NCBI RefSeq assembly: GCF_019061185.1
Contig: NZ_JAHQZU010000009.1
Location: 1-64,000 of the forward strand
DNA from: Paracoccus sp. Z118
GTDB lineage: Bacteria; Pseudomonadota; Alphaproteobacteria; Rhodobacterales; Rhodobacteraceae
DNA length: 64,000 bases
Direction: 5' to 3'
The stretch's first letter is position 1. Each line of letters opens with the position of its first letter. A program made the translations under genes and the position numbers. Positions 34,621 to 45,271 of the stretch are shown piece after piece. Under the pieces are notes generated by a model. It saw only the letters and a program-made list of their open reading frames with translations. It did not search any database and had not been told where the DNA came from.

Positions 34621-37512
34621 TCATTCCGCGGCCGTCACGATCCGGCGCGAGCGTTCCCCGCGGGCGGCGTAATCCTGCTGCCATTCGGTCGGGCCGTTCG
34701 ACTGGCTGACCTGCACGGCCGTCACCTTGTATTCGGGGCAGTTGGTCGCCCAGTCCGAAAGCTCGGTCGTGATGACGTTCGCCTGCGTGTCGGGGTGATG
34801 GAAGGTCGTATAGACGACCCCCGGCGACACGCGGTCGGTCAGCGTCGCCCGCAGGCTCGTCGCCCCCGCGCGCGAGGCGAGCTTGACCCAGTCACCTTCG
34901 TTGATGCCGCGCGTCTCGGCGTCGTGGGGGTGGATCTCCAGCAGGTCGGCGTCGTGCCAGACCGTGTTGGCGGTCCGCCGGGTCTGCGCGCCGACGTTGT
35001 ATTGCGACAGGATGCGCCCGGTGGTCAGCAGCAGCGGGAAGCGGGGGCCGGTGCGTTCCTCGGTCGGAATGTATTCCGTCACGATGAACCGCCCCTTGCC
35101 GCGCACGAAACCGTCCACGTGCATGGTCGGCGTGCCTGCCGGGTTGGCCTCGTTGCAGGGCCACTGCACCGAGCCGAGGCGGTCGATCAGGTCGTAATCC
35201 ACGCCGGCGAAGGTCGGCGTCGTCGCCGCGATCTCGTCCATGATCTGCGCGGGATGGGTGTAGCTCCAGCCCGCCCCCATCTCGTTGGCGAGCATCTGGG
35301 TGACCTCCCAGTCCTCGAACCCGTTGCGGGGCGCCATCACCTTGCGGACGCGGTTGATCCGGCGCTCGGCATTGGTGAACGTCCCATCCTTTTCCAGGAA
35401 GGTCGAGCCGGGCAGGAACACATGCGCGTAGTTCGCCGTCTCGTTCAGGAACAGGTCGTGGACGATGACGCAGTCCATCGCCGCAAGCGCGGCGGCGACA
35501 TGGGTCGTGTCGGGGTCCGACTGCAGGATATCCTCGCCCTGACAGTAGAGGCCCTTGAAGTTGCCCGCGAGAGCGGCATCGAACATGTTGGGGATGCGCA
35601 GGCCCGGCTCGGGGTCGATCTGCACGCCCCATGCGGCTTCGAACACGGCGCGGACCTCGGGCAGCCCGACATGGCGGTATCCCGGCAGCTCATGCGGGAA
35701 CGAGCCCATGTCGCACGAGCCCTGCACGTTGTTCTGCCCGCGGAGCGGGTTCACGCCGACGCCTTCGCGGCCGATATTGCCGGTCAGCATGGCGAGGTTG
35801 GCGATGCCCATGACCGTGGTCGAGCCCTGCGAATGTTCGGTGACGCCGAGGCCGTAGTAGATCGCCGCGTTGCCGCCCGTCGCATAGAGCCGGGCGGCGG
35901 CCCGCAGCGCCTCGGGATCGACGCCGGTCAGGGCCGCCGTCGCCTCGGGGCTGTGGCGCGGGTCGGCGGCGAATTCGGCATAGTGCTGGAACTCGTCCCA
36001 GTCGCAGCGCTCGCGGATGAAGGCCTCGTTGGCCAGCCCCTCGGTCACGATCACATGCGCCATCGCGGTGACGACCGCGACGTTCGTGCCCGGACGCAGC
36101 GGCAGATGCTGGGCCGCCGCGACATGTGGCGATTTCACCAGATCGATGCGGCGCGGGTCGATGACGATCAGCTTCGCGCCCTCGCGCAGCCGCTTCTTCA
36201 TCCGCGAGGCGAAGACCGGATGCGCGTCGGTCGGGTTGGCGCCGATCACCATCACCACGTCGGCATGGTCCACGCTGTCGAAGTCCTGCGTGCCGGCCGA
36301 GGTGCCGAAGGCCTGCCCCAGCCCGTAACCGGTGGGCGAGTGGCAGACGCGGGCGCAGGTGTCGGTGTTGTTGTTGCCGAAGACGGCGCGGGCCAGCTTT
36401 TGGACCAGATAGGCTTCCTCGTTGGTGCAGCGCGACGAGGTGATGACCCCGATGCTGCCCCGCCCATGCGTTTCCTGCAGCCCGCGCAGGCGGCGGGCGG
36501 CGAAGGTCAGCGCCTCATCCCAGCCGACCTCGCGCCAGGGCTCGTCGATGCTGTCGCGGATCATCGGGCTGAGGATGCGGTCCTGATGCTGGGCGTAGCC
36601 ATAGGCGAAGCGGCCCTTGACGCAGCTGTGGCCGTGGTTCGCCTTGCCGTGCTTCCAGGGCACCATGCGGACAAGCTGGTCGCCGTTCAGCTCGGCCTTG
36701 AAGTTGCAGCCGACGCCGCAATAGGCGCAGGTCGTGATGACCGAACGCTGCGGAACGCCAAGCTCGATCACCGAGTTTTCCTGAAGCGTCGCAGTGGGGC
36801 AGGCCTGCACGCAGGCGCCGCAGCTGACGCAGTCCGAGGTCAGGAAATTGTCGCCCGCCTCGCCCGCCGCCACGACGCTGTCGAAGCCGCGCCCGGCGAT
36901 GGTCAGCGCGAAGGTGCCCTGCACCTCCTCGCAGGCGCGCACGCAGCGGCTGCAGACGATGCATTTGGCGGGGTCGAAGGTGAAATAGGGATTGGATTCG
37001 TCCTTGGGCAGCCAGCGGGGATTCGCCTCGCCGCTGCTGTCGCGCGGGGCGAAGTGGTTCGCGACCTGCGGGGCGGCGTCATAGCGGACATCGCGCAGGC
37101 CCACGGCGCCGGCCATGTCCTGAAGTTCGCAGTCGCCATTCGCCGCGCAGGTCAGGCAGTCGAGCGGGTGGTCCGAGATGTAAAGCTCCATCACCCCGCG
37201 GCGCAGGTGGCGGATCCTGTCGGATTGCGTGCGCACGATCATGCCCGGCGCCACCGGCGTCGTGCAGGAGGCGGGGGTGCCGCGCCGCCCCTCGATCTCG
37301 ACCACGCAGAGGCGGCACGAGCCGAAGGCTTCAAGGCTGTCGGTCGCGCAGAGCTTGGGCACCTCGATCCCCGCCAGCGCGGCGGCGCGCATGACGGACG
37401 TGCCCTCGGGCACCGTCACGTCGAAGCCGTCCACGGTCAGCGTCACGGGCGCGCCGGTCCGGGGGGGCGTGCCGAGGTCGCGGTCGTCCCACGGGATGAT
37501 GATGTCCTTCAT
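34621..37512 (-). CDS. fdsA: Formate dehydrogenase subunit alpha FdsA
   Basis: 963 residues. In order: a [2Fe-2S] domain (GSCRLCVVE), a His/Cys cluster (HPLDCLTCAANGDC), two ferredoxin-like 4Fe-4S motifs (CIVCSRCVRACEE, CVSCGACVQACPT), the molybdenum-domain cluster CAYCGVGCNF, and the molybdenum ligand C390 followed by H391 in CARVCHSPTG. It oxidises formate to CO2 at a bis-MGD centre. ATG 37512 overlaps the fdsB stop by four bases. Length fits the R. capsulatus and C. necator enzymes. Confidence 0.96.
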   Translation of the reverse strand: MKDIIIPWDDRDLGTPPRTGAPVTLTVDGFDVTVPEGTSVMRAAALAGIEVPKLCATDSLEAFGSCRLCVVEIEGRRGTPASCTTPVAPGMIVRTQSDRIRHLRRGVMELYISDHPLDCLTCAANGDCELQDMAGAVGLRDVRYDAAPQVANHFAPRDSSGEANPRWLPKDESNPYFTFDPAKCIVCSRCVRACEEVQGTFALTIAGRGFDSVVAAGEAGDNFLTSDCVSCGACVQACPTATLQENSVIELGVPQRSVITTCAYCGVGCNFKAELNGDQLVRMVPWKHGKANHGHSCVKGRFAYGYAQHQDRILSPMIRDSIDEPWREVGWDEALTFAARRLRGLQETHGRGSIGVITSSRCTNEEAYLVQKLARAVFGNNNTDTCARVCHSPTGYGLGQAFGTSAGTQDFDSVDHADVVMVIGANPTDAHPVFASRMKKRLREGAKLIVIDPRRIDLVKSPHVAAAQHLPLRPGTNVAVVTAMAHVIVTEGLANEAFIRERCDWDEFQHYAEFAADPRHSPEATAALTGVDPEALRAAARLYATGGNAAIYYGLGVTEHSQGSTTVMGIANLAMLTGNIGREGVGVNPLRGQNNVQGSCDMGSFPHELPGYRHVGLPEVRAVFEAAWGVQIDPEPGLRIPNMFDAALAGNFKGLYCQGEDILQSDPDTTHVAAALAAMDCVIVHDLFLNETANYAHVFLPGSTFLEKDGTFTNAERRINRVRKVMAPRNGFEDWEVTQMLANEMGAGWSYTHPAQIMDEIAATTPTFAGVDYDLIDRLGSVQWPCNEANPAGTPTMHVDGFVRGKGRFIVTEYIPTEERTGPRFPLLLTTGRILSQYNVGAQTRRTANTVWHDADLLEIHPHDAETRGINEGDWVKLASRAGATSLRATLTDRVSPGVVYTTFHHPDTQANVITTELSDWATNCPEYKVTAVQVSQSNGPTEWQQDYAARGERSRRIVTAAE

Positions 37513-39026
37513 GCCGCTTCCTCCCTGCGGGGGGTGAAGTCTTCGGGGAAATGGGTCAGCGCCGACATCACCGGGAAGGGCGTGAACCCGCCGAGCGCGC
37601 ACAGCGAGCCGTCGCGCATCGTCTCGCACAGATCGGTCAGCAGCGGGATGCCCGCGGGATCGCCCGCGGCGATGCGGTCGATGGTTTCGACCCCGCGGAC
37701 CGAACCGATCCGGCAGGGGGTGCATTTGCCGCAGGATTCCACCGCGCAGAACTCCATCGCGAAGCGGGCCATGTGCAGCATGTCGGCGCTGTCGTCGAAG
37801 ACGACAAGGCCCGCATGGCCGATCAGCCCGCCCTGGGCGTCGAATTCCTCGTAACCCACGGGCGTGTCGAACTTGCCGCGTGGCATGTAGGCGCCCAGCG
37901 GGCCGCCGACCTGCACCGCCTTGACCGGGCGGCCCGAGGCGGTGCCGCCGCCGATCTCGTCCACGATCTCGCCCAGTGTCACGCCGAAGGCAGTTTCGAA
38001 CAACCCGCCGAACCTGACGTTGCCGGCGATCTGAAGCGTCACGGTTCCACGCGAGCGGCCGACGCCGAAGTCCGCGTGATGCTGCGCGCCCTTCTCGAGG
38101 ATGACCGGCACCGTGGCCAGGGTGATGACGTTGTTCACCACCGTCGGCCGCGCGAGGAAGCCTTCCAGCGCCGGCAGCGGCGGCTTGGCGCGGACAACGC
38201 CGCGCTTGCCCTCCAGCGAGTTCAGCAGCGCCGTTTCCTCGCCGCAGACATAGGCGCCCGCGCCGACCCGCACCTCCATGTCGAAGACGCGGCCCGAGCC
38301 GAGGATGTCAGCGCCCAGCACGCCCTCGCGCCGGGCGCTGGCGATGGCGCGTTCCATCACGTCGATGGCGATGGGGTATTCCGAGCGAATGTAGACATAT
38401 CCTTGCGTCGCGTTGGTGCCGAGCCCGGCGATGGCCATGCCCTCGATCAGGCTGAAGGGGTCGCCTTCCATGATCATGCGGTCGGCGAAGGTCCCGCTGT
38501 CGCCCTCGTCGGCGTTGCAGACGATGTATTTGCGCGCGCCGGGGGCGTTCAGGACGGTGTTCCACTTGATGCCCGTCGGGAACCCCGCGCCGCCGCGCCC
38601 GCGCAGGCCGGAACGGGTGACTTCCTCGACTACCTCGGCAGGCTGCATCGCCAACGCCCGGCGCAGCCCGGTCAGGCCGCCATGCGCGGCGTAATCCGTA
38701 AGCGAAAGCGGGTCGATCAGACCGCAGCGGGCGAAGGTCAGCCGGGTCTGCCGGGCGAAGAACGGGATCTGCTCGACGGGGCCGAGGGACGGCAGCGTGC
38801 CGCCCAGCAGCGCGGGCACATCGGCGGGCGCGACCGGGCCGAACGCCTCGCGGCCGTTGCCACGGTCGATCTCGACCAGCGGCTCCAGCCAGACCATCCC
38901 GCGCGAGCCGTTGCGGATCAGCTCGATCTCCAGCCCGCGCGCCTCCGCCTCGCGCGCGATGGCCGCCGCCACGTCGCCCGCGCCGAGCGCGACCGCCGCG
39001 CTGTCCAGAGGAACCCAGATCTTCAT
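37509..39026 (-). CDS. fdsB: Formate dehydrogenase subunit beta FdsB (NADH/FMN)
   Basis: 505 residues. An N-terminal thioredoxin-like region precedes the NuoF-like domain: RSGLRGRGGAGFPTGIKW and NADEGDSGTFADR (FMN/NAD site), GAYVCGEETALLNSLEG, and the 4Fe-4S motif ESCGKCTPCRIGS with a distant fourth cysteine. It passes electrons from formate to NAD+. It overlaps fdsG and fdsA by four bases each. Confidence 0.95.
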   Translation of the reverse strand: MKIWVPLDSAAVALGAGDVAAAIAREAEARGLEIELIRNGSRGMVWLEPLVEIDRGNGREAFGPVAPADVPALLGGTLPSLGPVEQIPFFARQTRLTFARCGLIDPLSLTDYAAHGGLTGLRRALAMQPAEVVEEVTRSGLRGRGGAGFPTGIKWNTVLNAPGARKYIVCNADEGDSGTFADRMIMEGDPFSLIEGMAIAGLGTNATQGYVYIRSEYPIAIDVMERAIASARREGVLGADILGSGRVFDMEVRVGAGAYVCGEETALLNSLEGKRGVVRAKPPLPALEGFLARPTVVNNVITLATVPVILEKGAQHHADFGVGRSRGTVTLQIAGNVRFGGLFETAFGVTLGEIVDEIGGGTASGRPVKAVQVGGPLGAYMPRGKFDTPVGYEEFDAQGGLIGHAGLVVFDDSADMLHMARFAMEFCAVESCGKCTPCRIGSVRGVETIDRIAAGDPAGIPLLTDLCETMRDGSLCALGGFTPFPVMSALTHFPEDFTPRREEAA

Positions 39027-39511
39027 GCGCGCATCTCCCGCAGCAGGCTGGTCACGCGGTCTTCGTCCAGCCGGGCGACGGGCCGCCCGTCCAGCATCGC
39101 GGCAGGTCCGCAGGCGCAGAGGCCGAGGCAATAGACCGGCTCGACCGTCACCGCGCCGTCGGCCGTCGTGCCGGGGCCGTCCAGCCCCAGCGCGTCCAGC
39201 GCCGCCGCCTCGACCGCCGCCGCGCCGCGTGCCTGGCAGGCCTCGGCCCGGCACAGCTTCAGCACATGCCGCCCGGCCGGCGCCTCGCGGAAATCGTGAT
39301 AGAAGCTGACCACGCCATGCACCTCGGCCCGCGAGATGTTCAGCATCTGCGCGACCAGCGGCACCGCCGTGGCGGGGATGTGGCCGAAAGCGTGCTGCAC
39401 ATCGTGAAGGATCGGCAGCAGCGGTCCTTCGCGGCCGATATGCGCGGACACGATGCTGCGGATACCCTCATCAGGGCTGGCGTCGGTGGCGAGTGCCGGA
39501 GCGGATTGCAT
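39023..39511 (-). CDS. fdsG: Formate dehydrogenase subunit gamma FdsG
   Basis: 162 residues, NuoE-like [2Fe-2S] protein. Cysteines occur as CRAEACQ and CLGLCACGP, the expected C-x4-C and C-x3-C pattern. HDVQHAFGHIP and SRAEVHGVVSFYHDF are typical of the family. It links FdsB electron transfer. ATG 39511 is used because a GAAAGA sequence precedes it at a fair distance; a start at 39538 (nine residues more) has no visible ribosome site. Confidence 0.92.
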   Translation of the reverse strand: MQSAPALATDASPDEGIRSIVSAHIGREGPLLPILHDVQHAFGHIPATAVPLVAQMLNISRAEVHGVVSFYHDFREAPAGRHVLKLCRAEACQARGAAAVEAAALDALGLDGPGTTADGAVTVEPVYCLGLCACGPAAMLDGRPVARLDEDRVTSLLREMRA

Positions 39512-39586
39512 CTGTGATCTTTCGTATATTTCCCACATCAGAGCGGATTCATGCTTCCGAAATCAATATCGAAGTTCCGTGGACCG

Positions 39587-39601
39587 ATAGGGAATCCCTA
39601 T
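39587..39601. promoter_or_regulatory. Inverted repeat with LysR box upstream of fdsG
   Basis: ATAGGG-AAT-CCCTAT is a perfect 6+3+6 inverted repeat and fits the LysR T-N11-A rule. It lies 76 bases before the fdsG start and overlaps the stop codon of the LysR gene at 39598. It is a good candidate operator for that regulator on the fds genes. Confidence 0.6.
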
Positions 39602-40488
39602 GGACTCCCGGCCGAGATCCGCCGCGCCTCGGCCAGAAGCGCGTCCAGCACCGGTGTTCGCGGCTCGCGCCACGGCGCCACCACGCCGACGAAGCGATTA
39701 TGCGCCGCGCCGCGCAAAGGCACCACCGACAGGTCGGTTCCGGTGGCGAGAAAGCGGGCGATGTCTTCGGGCAGGATCGTCAGGCAGTTCCCCGCCATGA
39801 CGTTCGCCACCAGCGCGAGGGGCGAATCGCTTTCAAGGACGATGCGGGCCGAGACGCCGGCGGCGTTCAGGCTCTTGTCGATGATCCGGCGGTTCTGCAT
39901 GTCGGGGGTCAGAAGCGCCAGCATCTCGCCCTCCAGATCCTCCCACCCGGCGCTCTCGCGGCCCGCAAAGGGCGCGGCGGGCGCGCAGATGAGGCAATAG
40001 CGTTCCTCGTAGAGCGGCTCGGTGATGACCCGCCCGGTCGGTTCGTTGTCGAGATAGGAGATGCCCGCATCCACATCGAGATTGTCGATCATCGCCAGAA
40101 TCTCGATCGAGGTGCGCGACAGGATGGTGAAGCGCACGTTAGGGTGCAGCTCGCCGAAGCGTGTGGTCAGCCGGGCCGCCCAGGTCAGGGCGGTGGGGAT
40201 CACGGCGACCCGCAACTCGCCGGCGAAGCCCCGGCGCTTGACCTGCATCTCCTCCTTCAGCTGCCGGGCGTCGCTGACGATCCGCCGTGCCCAGACCAGC
40301 GCGCTCTGCCCTTCCGGCGTCAGCCCGCCATAGCGGGAACTGCGGAAGACCAGTTGGACGCCCAGCTGTTCCTCCAACTGCCGGATGCCGGTCGAGAGGG
40401 TCGGTTGCGTGATGCCGAGGCTGGTCGCGGCGCGGCCGAAATGCTGCTCCTTGGCGACGGCGATGAGCATTTCAAGTTTGTGCAGCAT
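39598..40488 (-). CDS. LysR-family regulator next to the fds operon
   Basis: 296 residues. N-terminal helix-turn-helix HFGRAATSLGITQPTLSTGIRQLEEQLG, then a type-2 periplasmic-fold effector domain with typical linker region. It lies 86 bases upstream of fdsG on the same strand and 46 bases after an ABC ATPase gene. C. necator has a LysR regulator (FdsR) for fds, so a role in formate control is likely; the ABC genes may also be targets. Start MLHKLEMLIAV matches family N-termini. Confidence 0.87.
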   Translation of the reverse strand: MLHKLEMLIAVAKEQHFGRAATSLGITQPTLSTGIRQLEEQLGVQLVFRSSRYGGLTPEGQSALVWARRIVSDARQLKEEMQVKRRGFAGELRVAVIPTALTWAARLTTRFGELHPNVRFTILSRTSIEILAMIDNLDVDAGISYLDNEPTGRVITEPLYEERYCLICAPAAPFAGRESAGWEDLEGEMLALLTPDMQNRRIIDKSLNAAGVSARIVLESDSPLALVANVMAGNCLTILPEDIARFLATGTDLSVVPLRGAAHNRFVGVVAPWREPRTPVLDALLAEARRISAGSP

Positions 40489-40534
40489 GGTCCCGATGCG
40501 GGAAACGGCCCGCCCTCATCATGGGTGGAGCGCC

Positions 40535-41320
40535 TTACAGGGCGGCGCGGTGGAAGTCCGAGTTGGGATCGTTCAGCACGCTTTCCTTCAGCTCCTCCCA
40601 CAGCTGGCGGCGCAGCGGGGCGAATTGCGGATGGGCCATCGGATCGCCCTGCCAATCGGGCGGGGCGATCCGGCGCAGGATGCGGCCGGGGCGGGGCGAC
40701 AGCAGCAGCACATGGGTGCCGAGGATCAGCGCCTCGTCCACCGAATGGGTGACGAAGACCACGCCCGGCCCGCCGACGGCGCGGGTCAGGCGCAGAAGCT
40801 CGCCCTGCATGATCTCGCGCGCCTGCGCGTCGATGGCCGAGAAGGGCTCGTCCATCAGGATCACCTCGGGCCGTGGCGCAAGCGCGCGGGCCAGCGCCAC
40901 GCGCTGCCGCATCCCGCCGCTGAGCTGGGCAGGAAAAGCGTCGCTCACCCGCGACAGCCCGACGAGGCCCAGCACCTCGGCCGCGCGAAGCCGGGCCTGC
41001 GTCGGCGGCACCTCGGGCAAAGCGAAGACCACGTTGTCGATCACGGATTTCCACGGCAGCAGCCGGTAGTTCTGGAACACCGTCGCGCTGCCCCGGCCGG
41101 GCCGGGGCGGATGGCCGGCCAGAAGCACCCGGCCCGAGCCGGGTGCGATCAGCCCGCCCAGAAGCCGCAGAAGGGTCGATTTTCCGCATCCCGATGGCCC
41201 GAGGACGACCAGAACCTCGCCTCGCCTCAGGGTGAGGTCGATATCCTCCAGCACCGGACGCCCCCCGAGTTCGGCGCAAAGCCCGCTGGCAGAGAGGATC
41301 GGTGCGTTCCCGGTCGGCAT
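40535..41320 (-). CDS. ABC transporter ATP-binding protein (nitrate/sulfonate type)
   Basis: 261 residues with Walker A GPSGCGKST, signature LSGGMRQRVALARALAP, Walker B EVILMDEPFSAID, and H-loop THSVDEA. The closest group is the SsuB/TauB/NrtD ATPases that power import with NMT1-like binding proteins. It follows the binding-protein gene by six bases in a permease-binding protein-ATPase operon. Substrate unknown. Confidence 0.9.
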   Translation of the reverse strand: MPTGNAPILSASGLCAELGGRPVLEDIDLTLRRGEVLVVLGPSGCGKSTLLRLLGGLIAPGSGRVLLAGHPPRPGRGSATVFQNYRLLPWKSVIDNVVFALPEVPPTQARLRAAEVLGLVGLSRVSDAFPAQLSGGMRQRVALARALAPRPEVILMDEPFSAIDAQAREIMQGELLRLTRAVGGPGVVFVTHSVDEALILGTHVLLLSPRPGRILRRIAPPDWQGDPMAHPQFAPLRRQLWEELKESVLNDPNSDFHRAAL

Positions 41321-41326
41321 CCGCCC

Positions 41327-42319
41327 TCAGTTCCCCGCCGGGAAGGGGCCGAGCTTGCCGAGAACCGCCTCCAGCGGGGCGAGGTCGGCGAAAGCCTCCA
41401 GCGGTGCGGGGGCGATGCCCGCGAAGTCCTCGCCCTCGTGCAGCCATGCCTGCGCTTCGGTCAGCTCCGCCGCTGTCAGCCCGCCATCAACGGTCCACGC
41501 GCCGTCGAAGGCGGCCGAGAGCATCCGCAGGTCCTCCTCGGCCATGTCGGGCCGGGCCTCCTGCATCGCCGCGATCCAGGTTTCGGGATCGTTCTGGAAA
41601 TCGCGGGCGGCAAGGACCAGCGCCTCGATCACCGCCTGCACCTCGTCGCCTCGTTCGGCCAGCGTCCTGCTGGTCACGACGTTCAGCTTGGACAGGATCG
41701 GCGCGGCCTCGTAATAGCCCGCCACATCGATCAGCACCGAAACGCCGGGCGTGTCGTCGATCGCCGTGAAGCTGCCGATGCTCATGGTGGTGGCGTCGAT
41801 CTGCCCCGCCAGCAGCGCCTGTGCGCGGGCCTGCGGCTGGCCGAGCGCAACGAGCTGCAAGTCATCCGGGTCGATCCCCGCCGCGGCCAGCACTCGCATC
41901 GACAGCAGGTGATCGACGCTGCCGGGACGGCCGATCCCGAAGCGCTTGCCCGTCAGATCGCCGATCGCGTCCAGTTCCTTGCCTGCGATCAGATAGGGCA
42001 GGGATTTGTTGGGCGACATCACCGCCCGCAGGTTGTCGGCCCCCGCGACGACGGATTGAAGCAGGATGTCCAGCGAGACGTTGGCCATCTCGCCCTCGCC
42101 CGCGCGCAGGGCCGTCATCACCATCGGCGACTGCTCGACGCGCACGAACTCGACCTCGACGCCTGCGCGGTCGAAATAGCCCTGCCGGTCGGCCAGTTCC
42201 ATGACCGAGTTCGGGACCAGCGGCGTTTCGGCATCCGACACGATCAGCCGGAAAGGCTCGGCCGCGGCGGGCAGCGCCAGCAGCGCGGCCGAAAGGGCAA
42301 GGATGCAGAGACGCTTCAT
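41327..42319 (-). CDS. ABC transporter substrate-binding protein (NMT1/SsuA-like)
   Basis: 330 residues with a signal peptide (about 1-21, ending AAAEPF). The mature protein begins like type-2 binding proteins of the nitrate/sulfonate/thiamine-precursor group: [18 protein letters not shown], then [20 protein letters not shown] 42319 is used because GAAAGGAAT precedes it; an upstream ATG at 42334 is less well placed. The ligand is unknown; location between fds and gfa might hint at a C1-related or thiol compound, but nothing in sequence proves it. Confidence 0.87.
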   Translation of the reverse strand: MKRLCILALSAALLALPAAAEPFRLIVSDAETPLVPNSVMELADRQGYFDRAGVEVEFVRVEQSPMVMTALRAGEGEMANVSLDILLQSVVAGADNLRAVMSPNKSLPYLIAGKELDAIGDLTGKRFGIGRPGSVDHLLSMRVLAAAGIDPDDLQLVALGQPQARAQALLAGQIDATTMSIGSFTAIDDTPGVSVLIDVAGYYEAAPILSKLNVVTSRTLAERGDEVQAVIEALVLAARDFQNDPETWIAAMQEARPDMAEEDLRMLSAAFDGAWTVDGGLTAAELTEAQAWLHEGEDFAGIAPAPLEAFADLAPLEAVLGKLGPFPAGN

Positions 42320-42341
42320 CGGTATTCCTTTCAAGGGTGCA

Positions 42342-43163
42342 TCAGCCGTCGCGCCAGCGCAGCAGTCGTTTCTCGATCAGCCGCAGGGTTTCCGTCATGG
42401 TCCCGCCGATCACGGCAAGGACCACGACCACGGCCAGGTATTCGGCCATGCGGAACCGGCTGCCATACAGCGCCAGCAGCCCGCCAAGGCCCGCGATGGC
42501 GGTGTAGAGCTCGGCCACGATGGTATTGATGAGGCCGATGGTCGCGCCGATGCGGATGCCGGTCAGCAGATAGGGCATGGCGCCCGGCAGGATCACATGG
42601 CGCAGGATGCGCGCGCGGCCGGCGCCGGTGGCGCGGGCCATCTCCAGCAGCTCGGGATCGGCCGCCCGCACCCCGGCATAGGCGTTCAGGATCACCGGCA
42701 TCACCGCGCCAAGGAAGACGACGACCAGCTTGGCCTGCACCCCGAGGCCGAGCGCCACGATGATGAGCGGGATGAACGCCACTCGCGGCGTGGCGGCCAG
42801 CGCCATCACATAGACGTCGATGGTCCGGCCCAGCATACGCCACATGCCCATCGCGAAGCCGAGGCCCGCGCCGAAGATCACGGCGATCAGGGTGCCGCCC
42901 AGATAGACGGTGAGGCTGGCCCCGAGCGCGGGCAGCAGCCGCCCTTCGCCTGCCATGCGCCAGCCCGCCTCGGCCACCGCAATGGGCGAGGCGAAAAGGC
43001 CCGGCGGCGCGACCCGCGCGATGCCGGCCCAGACGAGAAGGATCAGCGCCAGAAACCCCAGCCGCAGGCCCGCCGTCAGAAGCGCATCGCCCCGCACCCC
43101 GCCCGCACGGCGCGGATCAAGCGCCGCAAGGGGCGGTGTGCGGGAGTCTGGCGCTCGGGTCAT
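42342..43163 (-). CDS. ABC transporter permease (SsuC/TauC family)
   Basis: 273 residues, about six helices, with the EAA-type loop [23 protein letters not shown] that contacts the ATPase and [16 protein letters not shown] after it. It is the first gene of the three-gene importer, divergent from gfa across 153 bases. ATG 43163 follows GGGAGAGAG at about ten bases; the frame also has starts at 43184 and 43199 (GTG). Substrate unknown. Confidence 0.88.
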   Translation of the reverse strand: MTRAPDSRTPPLAALDPRRAGGVRGDALLTAGLRLGFLALILLVWAGIARVAPPGLFASPIAVAEAGWRMAGEGRLLPALGASLTVYLGGTLIAVIFGAGLGFAMGMWRMLGRTIDVYVMALAATPRVAFIPLIIVALGLGVQAKLVVVFLGAVMPVILNAYAGVRAADPELLEMARATGAGRARILRHVILPGAMPYLLTGIRIGATIGLINTIVAELYTAIAGLGGLLALYGSRFRMAEYLAVVVVLAVIGGTMTETLRLIEKRLLRWRDG

Positions 43164-43316
43164 TGCGGCGGATCTCTCTCCCATCGCGTGGATTCTCACG
43201 AGGATTCCGCCCCGTGCAAGCGCCGCGATCTACGCCCTTTGGCTGAATTGCGGCAGGGTGGCCGGGGCGGGAAGATGCCCCGCCAGTGGGACGGCTGTTC
43301 AGGGGAGGATGCTGCT

Positions 43317-43898
43317 GTGACCTATGAGAACGTGAAGATCCATCCGGCCGTCGATGGCGGGGTGAAGGCGGGCGACGCGAGTTTCGGCGGCGGCACGCTG
43401 CACTGCAACTGCGCGTCGGACCGCGTCGAGGTGAAGGTGAGCGGGCCGACCGCCCATAACCATGTCTGCGGCTGCACCAAATGCTGGAAGCCCGATGGGG
43501 CGATCTTCAGCCAGGTCGCCGTCGTGGGCCGCGACAAGGTGGAAGTCACCGCCAACGCCGACAAGCTGAAGATCGTGAACGAGGCGGCGCCGATCCAGCG
43601 CTATGCCTGCACCGGCTGCGGAGCGCATCTGTTCGGCCGGATCGAGAACAAGGACCATCCCTTCTACGGGCTGGATTTCGTCCATACCGAACTGTCGGAC
43701 GAGCCGGGCTGGGCCGCGCCGGAATTCGCGGCCTTCGTCTCGTCGGTCATCGAATCCGGCGTCGATCCGTCGCGGATGGACGGCATCCGCGGCCGCCTGC
43801 GCGAGCTCGGGCTGGAGCCTTATGACGCGCTTTCGCCGCCGCTGATGGATGCGATCGCGACCCATGTGGCGAAGCGGTCGGGCGCGCTGCCCGCCTGA
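43317..43898 (+). CDS. gfa: S-(hydroxymethyl)glutathione synthase (Gfa)
   Basis: 193 residues, matching the Paracoccus denitrificans Gfa length. Zinc cysteines appear as [13 protein letters not shown] and YACTGCGAH. Gfa speeds the addition of formaldehyde to glutathione, the first step of the glutathione-linked route. The start is a GTG at 43317 with AGGGGAGGA seven bases upstream; no ATG fits. It directly precedes flhA, which oxidises the product, as in P. denitrificans. Confidence 0.95.
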   Translation: MTYENVKIHPAVDGGVKAGDASFGGGTLHCNCASDRVEVKVSGPTAHNHVCGCTKCWKPDGAIFSQVAVVGRDKVEVTANADKLKIVNEAAPIQRYACTGCGAHLFGRIENKDHPFYGLDFVHTELSDEPGWAAPEFAAFVSSVIESGVDPSRMDGIRGRLRELGLEPYDALSPPLMDAIATHVAKRSGALPA

Positions 43899-43903
43899 TC
43901 CAT

Positions 43904-43935
43904 CGCGGCCCGGTTCCCCAATGGGCCGGGCCGCG
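43904..43935 (+). terminator. Hairpin between gfa and flhA
   Basis: CGCGGCCCGG (43904-43913) pairs perfectly with CCGGGCCGCG (43926-43935) over ten bases; the loop can extend the stem with wobble pairs. It starts five bases after the gfa stop. A short A/T-rich stretch without a T-run follows. It could be a terminator or attenuator, letting flhA be expressed separately. Confidence 0.5.
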
Positions 43936-43991
43936 CTATCAATACTCAACGCGCCGCTGACGGGTGCATGTCGAAAGAAGGAGTTTCATTC

Positions 43992-45125
<1,134 letters not shown>

Positions 45126-45145
45126 CGCCGCCCTCGCCTTGACAT

Positions 45146-45199
45146 GCCGCGCGCATCTGCTTGGGTGCGCGTGGCTCATGGCGGGGAATTGTCCCCGCC
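45146..45199 (+). terminator. Two consecutive hairpins between flhA and fghA
   Basis: GCCGCGCGCA (45146-45155) pairs with TGCGCGTGGC (45166-45175) with one wobble; then GGCGGGGA (45180-45187) pairs with TCCCCGCC (45192-45199). No T-run follows either. They fill the 146-base gap and may stop or slow transcripts, or stabilise the flhA message. Confidence 0.45.
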
Positions 45200-45271
45200 C
45201 GTCCCGCTCGCGGGCGGGAAAGCGGCTATCGCCGTTTTTCGGGAACCATCTTGAAACAGGAAGACCTGCCG

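Noticed and set aside
34489..37854. A 1121-codon open frame on the plus strand
   Set aside because: It lies antisense across fdsD and fdsA, has shadow-type composition (rich in Arg, Gly, Val, Asp, His) and no domain; fdsA has full cluster and molybdenum motifs.
45139..45144. TTGACA as a promoter for fghA
   Set aside because: No acceptable -10 box at 16-19 bases; the sequence around it folds into a hairpin instead.
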